Below, one piece after another: positions 18,036 to 28,148 of a stretch of 64,000 bases of DNA. The stretch covers positions 37,765-101,764 of the forward strand of contig NZ_KQ960772.1 of NCBI RefSeq assembly GCF_001553345.1, read 5' to 3'. Position numbers and translations under genes: made by a program. The stretch is from Veillonella sp. DNF00869 (GTDB lineage Bacteria > Bacillota > Negativicutes > Veillonellales > Veillonellaceae). Position 1 is the stretch's first letter. The number at the start of each line of letters is the position of its first letter. The notes below the pieces were generated by a model, which saw only the letters and a program-made list of their open reading frames with translations, was not told where the DNA came from and ran no database searches.

Positions 18036-20120
18036 TTATTTATTCATGTTTTCGATTGCTTCTGCTTCTGCTTTGTTGAATTTAGAAGCAATAACGATGC
18101 GAATTAAGCAAAGTGCAACGAAGATGTATGCTGCAAAGCCTAGCCATTCAGCTGTATCACCATAGGATTTTGCTTCAGTGAAAGCCAATTGAAGTGGAGC
18201 TTCGCTACCACCTGTACTTACGGAGAAGGCGATGATACCAGCGATGATAACGCCGATGATACTTTCACCAACGATCAAGCCAGAAGCGAACAATACGCCA
18301 CGGCGGTTAGATTGTTCTACGTCAGCATCTGCATAAGCACCAGCACGTTCTTTCGCACGTTTTGTAATATAACGATTTACGAAGTAACCGATGATGGCAC
18401 CCATTACAAGAGGCATTTCCAAAGTTGGAGGTAAGTAGATACCCATACCAATTGCAAGTGGTGGTAATGTTAAGGATTTTGTTGTAGATTTTAAAATTAA
18501 GTTTACAACGATAGCTACGATACCTACTACGATGCCGTAGAAAATGTATGTCCAATCCATATTAGCATTGAAGATACCTTCTGCGATTTGACGCATCAAA
18601 GTAGCTTGTGGAGCAGATAATGCTTGAGCAGGATCCATTCCTTCACGAGGCATAGCGCCTGTAAAACCATATGCATGGTATAACAAGTCAAGTACTGGAG
18701 CAATCGCTACGGCACCAGCTAAGGAACCAATTAATAGAGCTACCTGTTGTTTCCAAGGTGTAGCACCCACTAATTGACCAGTTTTCAAGTCTTGTAAGTT
18801 ATCGTTGGAAATGGCTGCAATGGAGATAACCACGGATGTCATGAAGATCGCCAAGGCAGTGGAGAATTTTACGCCTTCTGGAGTAGATAATAAGTCATTG
18901 GCAGAACCGATGGCAAATACTACTAGAGAAGATACGATGATACCGATGATACCGATACCAGAGATTGGACTTGCAGAAGTACCAATCAAACCAGCCATGT
19001 AACCACAAGCAGCAGCTACGAAGAAGCCGATTAACAATGCCACTACGATACCTGCAATTACTAATGTCCAAGCAAGACCTGCAGACATTGGAAGAGCAGA
19101 CACGAAAGAGTAGAAGCAAATGATTAAGCCAATAATAATTAATGCAAATACAACGCCAATAGTAGATGGTTTCATATCTGTATCCATACGGTGTGTGTCA
19201 CGATATTCAGCGCTTGCCGTCATGGACTTAATAGATAATTTAATACCTTCAATAATTGGTTTGATCAATGTTAGCAATGTCCAAATCGCTGCCACACCGA
19301 TAGTACCAGCACCGATAAAGCGGACTTTTGTTTTCCAAACTGTGCTAGAGAATTTGATAGCTTCCAAATTATCTGGGTTTGGTAGATGATTTGTTAAGTA
19401 TGGTACGAAACCACCCCAAGCAATAATCATACCGATTAAGATAGCGATACCACTAGCAATACCAATTAGGAAGCCTGCGCCTAATAAAGCAGAGGAGAAA
19501 CCGAAAGGAATTTGTGTAGCACCAGCACCTACAGGGAACCAGAATGATTTAGATTCGCCTAAGACACGTAAACCTTGTGTAACAAAACTGATGATACCAG
19601 CCAATGCGCCACCAGATACGATTTCTTTCATACCACCAGATTGTTTTACTGTTTCACCAGGAACACTGGAGCCTACTTTCAAGATTTCAGCAGCGGCACG
19701 ACCTTCTGGATATGGTAAGTCGCTGTTCATAACCATAGCGCGGCGTAATGGAATGGTAAATAATACCCCAAGACAGCCACCGCAGGCGGATAATAACAAT
19801 GTTTGCAATAAGTCAAAGTTTTGCCAATAACCAATCATCAATAGACCTGGCAATACGAAAATGACTGCAGATAAGGTACCAGCAGCAGATGCTTGCGTTT
19901 GTACCATGTTGTTTTCAAGAACATTGGAATCCTTGAAGAAGCGTAAGATTGCCATAGATATTACGGCAGCCGGAATGGAGGATGAGAACGTCAAACCTAC
20001 TTTTAGCCCTAAGTATACGTTAGATGCAGTAAAGATTAATGTAATAATCGCACCTAGTAACATACCTCTGACTGTTAATTCCGGTAAGCTAATATCATGA
20101 CTCATAAAATCATGCTTCAT
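18036..20120 (-). CDS. OPT family oligopeptide transporter
   Basis: 694 residues with roughly 14-16 hydrophobic spans. N-terminal LPELTVRGMLLGAIITLIFTASN and the following YLGLKVGLTFSSSIPAAV are typical of the bacterial OPT family, which takes up peptides or metal chelates. AAGGAGG lies 7 nt before the ATG at 20120. A monocistronic unit between two terminators/promoters. Confidence 0.9.
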   Translation of the reverse strand: MKHDFMSHDISLPELTVRGMLLGAIITLIFTASNVYLGLKVGLTFSSSIPAAVISMAILRFFKDSNVLENNMVQTQASAAGTLSAVIFVLPGLLMIGYWQNFDLLQTLLLSACGGCLGVLFTIPLRRAMVMNSDLPYPEGRAAAEILKVGSSVPGETVKQSGGMKEIVSGGALAGIISFVTQGLRVLGESKSFWFPVGAGATQIPFGFSSALLGAGFLIGIASGIAILIGMIIAWGGFVPYLTNHLPNPDNLEAIKFSSTVWKTKVRFIGAGTIGVAAIWTLLTLIKPIIEGIKLSIKSMTASAEYRDTHRMDTDMKPSTIGVVFALIIIGLIICFYSFVSALPMSAGLAWTLVIAGIVVALLIGFFVAAACGYMAGLIGTSASPISGIGIIGIIVSSLVVFAIGSANDLLSTPEGVKFSTALAIFMTSVVISIAAISNDNLQDLKTGQLVGATPWKQQVALLIGSLAGAVAIAPVLDLLYHAYGFTGAMPREGMDPAQALSAPQATLMRQIAEGIFNANMDWTYIFYGIVVGIVAIVVNLILKSTTKSLTLPPLAIGMGIYLPPTLEMPLVMGAIIGYFVNRYITKRAKERAGAYADADVEQSNRRGVLFASGLIVGESIIGVIIAGIIAFSVSTGGSEAPLQLAFTEAKSYGDTAEWLGFAAYIFVALCLIRIVIASKFNKAEAEAIENMNK

Positions 20121-20243
20121 AGTTATACCTCCTTAAAATACACTACTATCTCATCCATTGTATCAGTATTCTCATAGACTTTCAATAAAAAATATAGTAA
20201 ATATTGTATACATACGTCTTTTTGAGAGAATATAGTTAAAATA

Positions 20244-20275
20244 TTCATATAAGGTTCATCTAGTTAGTGTATATA
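20244..20275 (+). promoter_or_regulatory. Two 11-bp-spaced TTCAT boxes plus -10 (RsiV-like gene)
   Basis: TTCAT at 20244 and 20255 (11-bp step), then TATATA at 20270-20275, exactly 10 bp after the second box. Same geometry as the two PepSY promoters, with fewer boxes. Confidence 0.65.
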
Positions 20276-20314
20276 TAAAGAAATAATTATTCCTATATCA
20301 TAAGGAGACAGACT

Positions 20315-21094
20315 ATGAAAAGAAAGATATTTGGCGCTCTATTCATGGCCGCTTGTTTACCGATGGCGTTACAGGCAGCAGATGTTACGGTGGTGAAAGA
20401 AACACCGATTGCTGTAGGTGAACGTATCTCTACGACAGCATCGCCAGAAACCAATCGCATCATCCGTGAGGAAACGATGAAAGCTAGACAAGATAAAAAA
20501 CAAATCGTAGCACCAGCGGCAAAAGCGTTTACAGATCGTTTACAAGTAACAGTCAAACCAGAGACAGTGAAAGAGAATCATATGGATTTGACATACCCAC
20601 GAGTGCAATCTGTCAGCCCTCACGTGACAAAAGCGATGAATAAGACGATTACAGAGTATGTAGAAAAACTTCGTAAGCAAGTCCACAAGATGAATGAAAA
20701 AGCAGTAGATGGAGAAAAACAAAATCTGTATATGAGTTATGATGTCAAAGCAGATGGGAATGGTATTTTTTCTGTCACTATCACATCCTATACAATAGAA
20801 GACAATGCGTCTCATGGGGTAAACGTGGAAAAGGGATTTACTTTTAATACCACCACAGGCCGTACGCTGTCCTTAAATGACTTTGGTGGGCTTCCACAAG
20901 AGAAGATTACAGCAGGAATACAACAATTACCGAAAGATGGTAAAAAAGCTATCTATGCAGATGCCACAGTAGGCAAGCCAAATAGTTTCTTTGCCCGTGA
21001 AAATCATGAGATTGTGTTGATTTACGACCAAGGGACTATTGCCCCTATGTCTAGTGGTAGCATTTATGTGCCAGTAGGAAACTTAGGGAAATAA
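20315..21094 (+). CDS. Secreted DUF4163/DUF3298 (RsiV/PdaC-like) protein
   Basis: 259 residues. Signal peptide MKRKIFGALFMAACLPMALQA then mature AADVTV. The C-terminal two thirds carry the DUF4163-DUF3298 pattern: LTYPRVQSV, NGIFSVTITSYTIEDNASHG, GFTFNTTTGRTLSLNDF, and FFARENHEIVLIYDQGTIAP. That fold occurs in the anti-sigma factor RsiV and in PdaC, where it may bind cell-wall material. No membrane anchor here, so it is likely a periplasmic envelope protein. Its promoter belongs to the TTCAT set. Confidence 0.78.
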   Translation: MKRKIFGALFMAACLPMALQAADVTVVKETPIAVGERISTTASPETNRIIREETMKARQDKKQIVAPAAKAFTDRLQVTVKPETVKENHMDLTYPRVQSVSPHVTKAMNKTITEYVEKLRKQVHKMNEKAVDGEKQNLYMSYDVKADGNGIFSVTITSYTIEDNASHGVNVEKGFTFNTTTGRTLSLNDFGGLPQEKITAGIQQLPKDGKKAIYADATVGKPNSFFARENHEIVLIYDQGTIAPMSSGSIYVPVGNLGK

Positions 21095-21202
21095 GTTAAA
21101 AATCATAAGCCCACTCTGCAACTGTTAAGTAGTCATGCCTAGTGGTATCAAATATAGAAAGTATATGTACAGCTAGAGATTGTAAAAAATAAGTAGGAAA
21201 TG

Positions 21203-21249
21203 AAATAGAGGAAAGTTGATAGGTTTTGTTCAACTTTCCTCTATTTTTA
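21203..21249. terminator. Bidirectional terminator, 17-bp stem
   Basis: AAATAGAGGAAAGTTGA pairs perfectly with its complement at 21230-21246 around a 10-nt loop; T/A runs on both sides serve converging genes. Core identical to the hairpin at 9128-9172. Confidence 0.9.
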
Positions 21250-21250
21250 T

Positions 21251-22063
21251 TTAGTGATTCTGTTGTTTCTTCGGAGCGTCAAGTCTCTTATAATAGGCTT
21301 TATCGATATCTGCATAGGAGATAATCCCTTGTTGTGCCATTAAGGTTAATACTGTCCGTTGTCGTTGTTTTGTAGCATCTATGTTGCTTACTGGGTTAAA
21401 GTAGGACGGCGCTTGTGGAATGCCTGCCAGCACAGCAGCTTGACTTAAGTTAAGGTCCTTTGGTTCTGTCTTAAAGTATCCTTCAGAGGCTGCTTTAATA
21501 CCATAGTAATCGGTACCATAATAAATGGTGTTCAAATACATGGTGATGATTTCATCTTTGCTGTAATAATGCTCCATCAAATAGGCAAGAAATACTTCTT
21601 CCACCTTACGAGACATGATACGCTTGGAGGATAAGAATAAATTTTTTACTAATTGTTGGGTAATGGTACTACCACCTTCTACGGTTTGCCCGGCTATGGT
21701 ATTTGTATACAAGGCGCGACCAATGCTAAAGAAGTCTACCGCTCCATGCTCATAAAAACGTTTATCTTCCGTAGCCACTAAAGCTTGTTTTACTATAGGG
21801 CTAATGTCTTCGCTGCGAACGCGATGCTCTAGTGGCACCCGTTTATCCATGGCCTCCTCTACAGCTTCTTTAAAATGAAAGAGACGTTTGATGCGGTCGA
21901 TTCTGGAAAGTTGATCTTCCCCTTGTTCAATGGTTTGTTCTTTTATCGTATAAGCTACATGTTGCGTAGTCGTTTTAGCGTCCTCTGGGGTATACCCAGC
22001 GAACCAATATAAACCACCAGCAGCAATGGCAAGTACAAGAATGAGTTTAAAAAGTGTTTTCAT
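21251..22063 (-). CDS. Monofunctional peptidoglycan glycosyltransferase (GT51)
   Basis: 270 residues: an N-terminal membrane anchor (LFKLILVLAIAAGGLYWFAG) and a GT51 domain with ATEDKRFYEHGAVD, containing the catalytic Glu, and EGGSTITQQLVKNL. No transpeptidase domain follows, so it is of the MtgA/Sgt type. It polymerises lipid II into glycan strands on the outer face of the inner membrane. Confidence 0.88.
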   Translation of the reverse strand: MKTLFKLILVLAIAAGGLYWFAGYTPEDAKTTTQHVAYTIKEQTIEQGEDQLSRIDRIKRLFHFKEAVEEAMDKRVPLEHRVRSEDISPIVKQALVATEDKRFYEHGAVDFFSIGRALYTNTIAGQTVEGGSTITQQLVKNLFLSSKRIMSRKVEEVFLAYLMEHYYSKDEIITMYLNTIYYGTDYYGIKAASEGYFKTEPKDLNLSQAAVLAGIPQAPSYFNPVSNIDATKQRQRTVLTLMAQQGIISYADIDKAYYKRLDAPKKQQNH

Positions 22064-22429
22064 GGGTTCATCATATCACATCTAGGGGGTATCAACAATA
22101 GGATGGATAGAATCTTATAGTAAAATGGTTTGTGCTTGTTATATACATATAAGATATTTGTAATGTAACAGAGTAGTGATGACGTTGAGATTGTTAGAGT
22201 TATAGTATTTTTATTAAAAAACAATAGACATTATGATTTAGCCCTTAGCAATTATGAAATGATAGGTTATAGGGAATGGCTATGGAATATCAATATATAG
22301 ATTAAAAATGTATATAAAAGAATTTTTATAAAAAATACTTGCATTATTATGCAAGTAGTTGTATAATACGTTCATAAGATAGAAACAGGTACTGCATAGC
22401 AGTCATTTACACAAAGAAAGAGGTTTATT
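22064..22429 (+). promoter_or_regulatory. argGH promoter region with palindrome over the -35
   Basis: Intergenic, no gene seen. TTGCAT (22339-22344), 17 bp, TATAAT (22362-22367) make a strong promoter about 60 bp before argG. ACTTGCAT/ATGCAAGT (22337-22356, 4-nt centre) is a perfect palindrome covering the -35, so a repressor site is plausible. It does not match the usual ArgR box. Confidence 0.65.
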
Positions 22430-23644
22430 ATGAGCAACATTAACAAAGTAGTATTAGCTTACTCCGGCGGTTTAGACACATCTGTTATTATTCCTTGGTT
22501 AAAAGAAAACTATGGCGCAGAAGTCATTGCAGTATGCGTAAACTTAGGCCAACCAGAAGATTATGACGCAGTAGAGAAAAAAGCCATCAAATCTGGCGCT
22601 ACAAAAGCATACATTATTGATGCGCAAGAAGAATTTGTATCTGACTACATTTGGCCAGTGGTCAAAGCAGGTGCTGTATACGAAGGCAAATACCTATTAG
22701 GTACTTCTTTTGCAAGACCATTGATTGCTAAAAAATTAGTAGAAATTGCCGCACAGGAAGGTGCTGATGCCATTGCTCATGGTGCGACAGGTAAAGGGAA
22801 TGACCAAGTTCGTTTTGAATTGACTATTAAAGCACTTTCACCAAATACAAAAATCATTGCACCATGGCGTGAATGGGAATTGAAATCTCGGGAAGATTGC
22901 ATGGAATATGCAGCGAAACACGATATTCCAGTAGTGGCTACTAAAAAACACCCATACTCCATGGACCAAAACGTATGGCATTTATCCCATGAAGGTGGCG
23001 ATTTAGAAGATCCTAAGAATGCACCTAAAAATGATGTATATTTAGTTAGCAAATCTCCAGAAGAAGCTCCAGATGTACCAACTATGGTGACCATCGACTT
23101 CAAAGAAGGTGTTCCAGTGGCAGTGAATGGTCAAGCCATGTCTCCACTTACCATCTTACAAACTTTAAATGAAATCGGCGCAGCTAATGGTATCGGCATC
23201 GTGGATATTGTAGAAAATCGGTTAGTAGGCATGAAATCTCGTGGTGTCTATGAAAATCCTGGTGGAGCTATCATCATGTATGCCCATAGAGAATTAGAAT
23301 ATCTTTGCCTAGACAGAGCCACATACCATTATAAAGAGTTGGTGGCAAACAAATACGGAGAACTTGTGTATGATGGCATGTGGTTTGCTCCATTGATGAG
23401 CGCTTTACAAGCTTTCGTGGATAGCACACAACAAACAGTAACCGGTCAAGTTACATTGAAATTGTACAAAGGTAATATTATCAGCGCAGGATCTACATCT
23501 CCATATTCCTTGTATAACCAAGAATTTGTAACATTTGAAGAAGATGATGTATATAACCAAGCTGATGCAGAAGGGTTCATCAATTTATTCGGATTGCCTT
23601 TGACAATTAATGCATTAATGAAAGAGAAAGCAGGTTTAAAATAA
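22430..23644 (+). CDS. argG: Argininosuccinate synthase
   Basis: 404 residues, full length. N-terminal PP-loop [10 protein letters not shown] binds [16 protein letters not shown] and [20 protein letters not shown] are signature segments. It joins citrulline and aspartate using ATP. The stop TAA overlaps the first base of the argH ATG, so the two form an arginine operon. Confidence 0.97.
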   Translation: MSNINKVVLAYSGGLDTSVIIPWLKENYGAEVIAVCVNLGQPEDYDAVEKKAIKSGATKAYIIDAQEEFVSDYIWPVVKAGAVYEGKYLLGTSFARPLIAKKLVEIAAQEGADAIAHGATGKGNDQVRFELTIKALSPNTKIIAPWREWELKSREDCMEYAAKHDIPVVATKKHPYSMDQNVWHLSHEGGDLEDPKNAPKNDVYLVSKSPEEAPDVPTMVTIDFKEGVPVAVNGQAMSPLTILQTLNEIGAANGIGIVDIVENRLVGMKSRGVYENPGGAIIMYAHRELEYLCLDRATYHYKELVANKYGELVYDGMWFAPLMSALQAFVDSTQQTVTGQVTLKLYKGNIISAGSTSPYSLYNQEFVTFEEDDVYNQADAEGFINLFGLPLTINALMKEKAGLK

Positions 23645-25065
23645 TGGCGAAACTTTGGGGCGGACGGTTTACCAAAGGGACGGATAAGGCAGTAGAGGAC
23701 TTCACGTCCTCTATTTCCTTTGATTCCCGCATGTATAAAGAAGATGTGGCAGGCAGTATTGCCCATGCCACAATGCTAGCAGCGCAACACATCATTTCTC
23801 AGGAAGATAAAAATGCCATCGTAGCAGGCTTACAGGCTATTGAAAAGCAGATCGATGCAGGAGATTTCGAGTTTTCTGTGGCCTTAGAAGACATCCATAT
23901 GAATATAGAAAAACGCTTAACCGATACCATCGGTGAAGCGGGAGGACGCCTGCATACAGGGCGTAGCCGTAATGACCAAGTAGCAGTGGATTTGCATATG
24001 TATATTCGTAAAGCTGTGGTACACATGGGTGAGGAACTTGTGAATTTGCAACAAGCTTTCTTAGAAGTGGCAGAGAAGTATAAAGAGGTGATTATCCCTG
24101 GATATACCCATTTACAACGGGCGCAACCGGTGTTATTTAGTCACCACATGATGGCGTACTTCTCCATGATCAGTCGTGACTTTGATAATTTACTGTTAAT
24201 CTTTAAACATGCTAATGTGATGCCATTAGGGGCAGGGGCTTTGGCAGGTACGACCTATCCTATCGATCAAAATATGACGAAGGAATTGTTGCATTTCGAT
24301 GCCATCTATGAAAATAGTATGGATGCTGTCAGCGACCGTGACTATGTATTAGAGTTCCTCAGCTTTGGGGCAAAAGTGATGATGCATTTAAGTCGGTTAA
24401 GCGAAGAATTAATCCTATGGTCTAGCACAGAGTTTGGGTTCATCGAATTAGACGATGCCCATTGCACTGGTTCCAGCATTATGCCACAAAAGAAAAATCC
24501 AGACGTATGTGAACTCGTACGTGGTAAAACAGGTCGTATCTACGGTCATTTGATGGGACTTCTTACAACCATGAAAGGCCTGCCAATGACGTACAACAAG
24601 GATATGCAAGAAGATAAAGAAGGCGTTTTCGATACGATCGATACCTTGCATTTTGCTATCTCTATTACAGCTGACATGTTACGCCATATGAAAGTTAATG
24701 GAGACCATACAAAAGCAGTGTTGGACGATGATTTCTCCAATGCTACGGATATGGCGGACTACTTGGCGAAAAAAGGGGTACCGTTCCGTGAAGCTCATGC
24801 CATTGTAGGGGCAGCGGTACAACATTGCATTGAAAAAGGTTGTGTGTTGTTAGATTTGTCAGTGGAAGATTTCAAAGCTATTTCACACCACTTTGAAGCA
24901 GATATCTTGGATGCCATTACCATCGAAGCTTGCGTAGCAGGTCGCAGTAACTACAGTGGTACAGCGCCAGAGTGCGTAGCACGTCAAATCCGTATCGGCA
25001 AAGAAGTGCTTTCAGAAGAAATGGCACAAATTCAGGCGTGGAAAGAAAAAATCCATTTGCAATAA
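23644..25065 (+). CDS. argH: Argininosuccinate lyase
   Basis: 473 residues. Fumarase/aspartase superfamily with the signature GSSIMPQKKNPD, N-terminal LWGGRFTKGTDKAVEDFTSS, and HTGRSRNDQVAVDL. It splits argininosuccinate into arginine and fumarate. The next gene, on the minus strand, ends only 5 bp away with no terminator between them; this may mark a junction with foreign DNA. Confidence 0.96.
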   Translation: MAKLWGGRFTKGTDKAVEDFTSSISFDSRMYKEDVAGSIAHATMLAAQHIISQEDKNAIVAGLQAIEKQIDAGDFEFSVALEDIHMNIEKRLTDTIGEAGGRLHTGRSRNDQVAVDLHMYIRKAVVHMGEELVNLQQAFLEVAEKYKEVIIPGYTHLQRAQPVLFSHHMMAYFSMISRDFDNLLLIFKHANVMPLGAGALAGTTYPIDQNMTKELLHFDAIYENSMDAVSDRDYVLEFLSFGAKVMMHLSRLSEELILWSSTEFGFIELDDAHCTGSSIMPQKKNPDVCELVRGKTGRIYGHLMGLLTTMKGLPMTYNKDMQEDKEGVFDTIDTLHFAISITADMLRHMKVNGDHTKAVLDDDFSNATDMADYLAKKGVPFREAHAIVGAAVQHCIEKGCVLLDLSVEDFKAISHHFEADILDAITIEACVAGRSNYSGTAPECVARQIRIGKEVLSEEMAQIQAWKEKIHLQ

Positions 25066-25070
25066 TATCC

Positions 25071-26129
25071 TTAATCCTTGTCTGCTTCATTTTCTTTTAG
25101 AAGATCTTTTTGTGAATTTTTTTCAGAGAGTTTTTGATCGATATACTTATTAATATTTTCATAAAATTCTTTGGTCGTTTCACTATCCAATTTTGTCGAA
25201 TTATGAATTTGATTCACTTGATTGACTTTTAAATGAACAGATTGAATACCGTAAGAGGCTTGTTTTTGGCGGAGCGTTTCTAATTGTTCTTCTGAAAGCG
25301 GATTGCCAACAATCGTCAAGACCAATTCATTTTTGTTTGACTTGTAGACTTGACTAATGACCGTATGATTGGTGAACTCTTTTCCTACAAACTGCTTGAT
25401 TCCTTCTTTTCGTGCCTGATCTATCGTTAGCGTGACTGCTGAATAGGTGGCAGGAAGAATTAATAATACAATCAAGGATATCAACCCAATTCTCATTTTA
25501 ATATTTAGTTCTTTAAATGAGCGTAAGGGCGATTTTCTCATCAAAATTCTTGTTCCAACAATATTGGTTAGCATGATAAAGACACAGTTAATTAAGAAAA
25601 GATAGAGAGCGCCATATATAAATTGTACATTTCCATTAGCTAAACCATAGCCTGCAGTACAGATAGGTGGCATCAGAGCTGTTGCAATGGCTACTCCTGG
25701 CACGATATTGTTCGCTTCTTTTTTTCTTGAACCAATGACACCTGCTATCCCACCTGCAATAGCAATGAGAACATCCCAAATGGTTGGAGAGGTTCGAGCA
25801 ATCAACTCGCTACTTGCATAAGATATGGGAGAAATCCAGAAATACAGAGCTGAGACAAGCAAACTGACCACTACTTGAGTCAATAAAACATTTAGAGATT
25901 GTTTGATCAAACGGGTATCAAAAATAGCTAAGCCGAATCCCAGTCCAACAATCGGTGTCATAAGAGGGGAAATCAGCATGGCTCCAATAATAACAGCTGT
26001 TGAATTCATATTTAAACCTATAGAGGCAATAAAAATCGCGCACATCAAAATTACTGTATCGCTTAATCGAACATGAAGATCATCATATAATTTATCACGG
26101 TATTCACGTGCTGAATAGTTTCCTGTCAT
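25071..26129 (-). CDS. DUF389 / TIGR00341-family membrane protein
   Basis: 352 residues. About six hydrophobic spans fill residues 20-225, with the family landmarks CAIFIASIGLNMNSTAVIIGAMLISPLM-like N-terminal half and GVAIATALMPPICTAGYGLA (split by a loop containing RKKEANN). The last 120 residues are a hydrophilic, Lys/Glu-rich domain. Function unknown. The Tyr/Lys/Asn-rich style and the leader structure resemble streptococcal homologues more than neighbouring genes. RBS AAGGAGTAACC precedes the ATG. Confidence 0.78.
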   Translation of the reverse strand: MTGNYSAREYRDKLYDDLHVRLSDTVILMCAIFIASIGLNMNSTAVIIGAMLISPLMTPIVGLGFGLAIFDTRLIKQSLNVLLTQVVVSLLVSALYFWISPISYASSELIARTSPTIWDVLIAIAGGIAGVIGSRKKEANNIVPGVAIATALMPPICTAGYGLANGNVQFIYGALYLFLINCVFIMLTNIVGTRILMRKSPLRSFKELNIKMRIGLISLIVLLILPATYSAVTLTIDQARKEGIKQFVGKEFTNHTVISQVYKSNKNELVLTIVGNPLSEEQLETLRQKQASYGIQSVHLKVNQVNQIHNSTKLDSETTKEFYENINKYIDQKLSEKNSQKDLLKENEADKD

Positions 26130-26274
26130 TGGTTACTCCTTTTATTTCATATAATCTTGTTTCCGCATGGGTGGTGGTAGAGCCTTCTGTCTAATCTTCT
26201 GTGTTTTAATTCTTACCGGTTATTCTATTGAAAGTTATCCATTACGTATCGCTCAGCCTAGCCTTAACATTATA
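26130..26274 (-). promoter_or_regulatory. Promoter and 130-nt leader of the DUF389 gene
   Basis: On the minus strand an extended -10 (TGGTATAAT, -10 at the complement of 26269-26274) predicts a start near 26262, leaving about 130 nt before the ATG. The leader has several G/C-richer blocks and a near-repeat (TCTTCTGT/CCTTCTGT on the plus strand, 26190-26212). I recognise no known riboswitch, but the length and composition make a structured leader possible. Confidence 0.4.
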
Positions 26275-26494
26275 CCAAAATTTTATAGTATTTCTTTAAA
26301 GAAATTTATTAATTTAACAGATAGAAAAAGTAAGAAATTTTGCTTCATTTTCCAACAAAGATTTGCCACTGTCACCTAAAATATTGGGAAAGTAAATATC
26401 GAAAATATATGATAAAATGTAAGCGAATTCAAACAAAACGGTAATTTAGTGAATGCTGATTGCCGTTTTTCCATATGTTTAAGGAGGTAACAAT

Positions 26495-26692
26495 ATGCTT
26501 AAGGCAAAAATTTTTTATATATTTTTATTTTTGATCGTTGTCGAAACTATAGGCTTGTTGTTGTTGAAAAGAGGTCTAGAAATGGGCTATTTTGGCACAG
26601 AAGCTATTATCCTCGCAGTTTTTTCATTTGCTTTTTACAACCTATGTTCATTCGGTTGGGTCTACTTTACAATAAAAAACAATAAAAAATAA
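26495..26692 (+). CDS. Small two-span membrane protein
   Basis: 65 residues, not recognised. Two hydrophobic spans (about 6-25 and 35-56) and a basic tail (TIKNNKK). AAGGAGG lies 6 nt before the ATG and a TATGATAAAATG promoter-like sequence is about 80 bp upstream, so translation is credible. Lies inside the block that looks imported. Confidence 0.6.
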   Translation: MLKAKIFYIFLFLIVVETIGLLLLKRGLEMGYFGTEAIILAVFSFAFYNLCSFGWVYFTIKNNKK

Positions 26693-27070
26693 ATAGAACA
26701 AATTGGAGGCTAACAACTCCGATTTTTTTGTATGCAGACCCCGAATTTTCGTTTTTTCATGCAAAAATAGCGCATTTTCGGTGCTGAGATGATGATTCTG
26801 GAGCTTTTTCAGATACTTTTGTGATGTATCTATCACTTGAAACGCCTACAGCACCAAGGACTTTGGGCACTTTTTAGATACTTTCCTAAAGGAGTACATT
26901 TTTCCGAAAAAGTACAATTTTTCGGAAAGTTGTATGTTGTACCAAAATTGTCTCTACCACAACATATAGAAAAATAAGTGAAATGGATAGGGAATATCCC
27001 TTTTTATTTTGCTTTAAATCAGATTTTTGGATGGAATAGTAGATGATAAGACAAAATATCTTTGAACATA
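26693..27070. other. Non-coding stretch with hairpin in the foreign block
   Basis: No supported gene. TTTCCGAAAAA (26901-26911) and TTTTTCGGAAA (26918-26928) form an 11-bp hairpin. Short readable minus-strand frames occur but lack ribosome sites; they may be decayed coding remnants. Confidence 0.4.
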
Positions 27071-27103
27071 CAAAAAGACAAACGCCAAAAATGACGTCTG
27101 TCT
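27071..27103 (-). terminator. Terminator of the YeiH-like gene
   Basis: On the minus strand AGACAGACG pairs with CGTTTGTCT (one G-T) around a 10-nt loop, followed by T5. Confidence 0.75.
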
Positions 27104-27137
27104 ACGTTCTGAGGTAGCCTTTAGGCTCCCTTTTTTC

Positions 27138-28148
27138 TTAGAAAATACCGATGTGTAATTGCATGCCAAGACTAGTCAGGATGATAGCAATCCAGCAAAG
27201 GGCTCCAAGAAGAATGGATTTTCCACTGGATTTGATCATAGCAATGAGGTTGGTTTTGAGACCAATAGCACTCATAGCCATGATGATGAGGAATTTGGAG
27301 AGTTGTTTGAGAGGTGAAAAGAAGCTATTGCTGACACCGAAAGATGTGAGAAGAGTAGTTAGCAGAGAAGCTAGGATAAAGTAGAGAATGAAAACGGGGA
27401 AGATTTTTTTAAGCTTTACTCCTTGGGTGTTTCCTTGTTGACGGCTTTGCCAATAGGAGAGGAAGAGAGTAATAGGGATAATAGCTAGAGTACGGGTCAG
27501 TTTGACAATAGTGGCAGACTCGAGAGTATTGCTTTGGTAAAGACTATCCCAAGCGCTAGCTGCGGCTGTTACAGAGGACGTATCGTTGACTGCAGTACCC
27601 GCAAAGAGAGCAAAACCTTCGTTGGAAAGATGGAGCCAAGAACCTAGAGTTGGAAAGATAAGAGCTGCCAAGACATTGAAGAAAAAGATAACAGAAATGG
27701 ATTGGGCCACTTCTTTTTCCTTGGCGTGAATAACAGGAGCAGTCGCTGCAATGGCAGAACCGCCACAGATAGAAGAGCCTACACCAACCAGGATAGCTAG
27801 CTTTCTATCAAGGTTAAAAAATCGTTGGAAAAAGAAAGCTATAATCAGAGCAATTGAAATAGTTGAGAGGATGACAGGAAGGGAAGAATTTCCAACCTCG
27901 AAAACTTGAGAGATATTGAGTCCAAATCCCAGTAAGATAACAGCGTACTGAAGCAATTTTTTTGAGCTATAAGTCAAGCCGGCATCCAGTTGTTTATAGG
28001 AAGTGAGAAAGGGATGGAGAATCATTCCGATAAAAATGGCGAAAACAGGTGCTCCCACAACGGGCAGAAAGTCTCCTAAAACCCAAGAGATGATAGAAAT
28101 GATCAGACAGGCTAACAGTCCTGCCCAATTTTTTGATAGAAATGACAT
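27138..28148 (-). CDS. YeiH/UPF0324-family putative sulfate exporter
   Basis: 336 residues, about ten hydrophobic spans. Family landmarks: [39 protein letters not shown], and [17 protein letters not shown]. The family is annotated as putative sulfate/sulfonate exporters, with little direct evidence. GGAGG precedes the ATG by 5 nt. Like the DUF389 gene, its sequence style is streptococcal. Confidence 0.82.
   Translation of the reverse strand: MSFLSKNWAGLLACLIISIISWVLGDFLPVVGAPVFAIFIGMILHPFLTSYKQLDAGLTYSSKKLLQYAVILLGFGLNISQVFEVGNSSLPVILSTISIALIIAFFFQRFFNLDRKLAILVGVGSSICGGSAIAATAPVIHAKEKEVAQSISVIFFFNVLAALIFPTLGSWLHLSNEGFALFAGTAVNDTSSVTAAASAWDSLYQSNTLESATIVKLTRTLAIIPITLFLSYWQSRQQGNTQGVKLKKIFPVFILYFILASLLTTLLTSFGVSNSFFSPLKQLSKFLIIMAMSAIGLKTNLIAMIKSSGKSILLGALCWIAIILTSLGMQLHIGIF

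Noticed and set aside
22337..22356. ArgR box before argG
   Set aside because: The palindrome ACTTGCAT/ATGCAAGT does not match the ArgR consensus; kept only as an unnamed operator candidate.
26167..26379. 70-codon plus-strand frame opposite the DUF389 leader
   Set aside because: No ribosome site, odd composition, and it overlaps the promoter and leader of the minus-strand gene.
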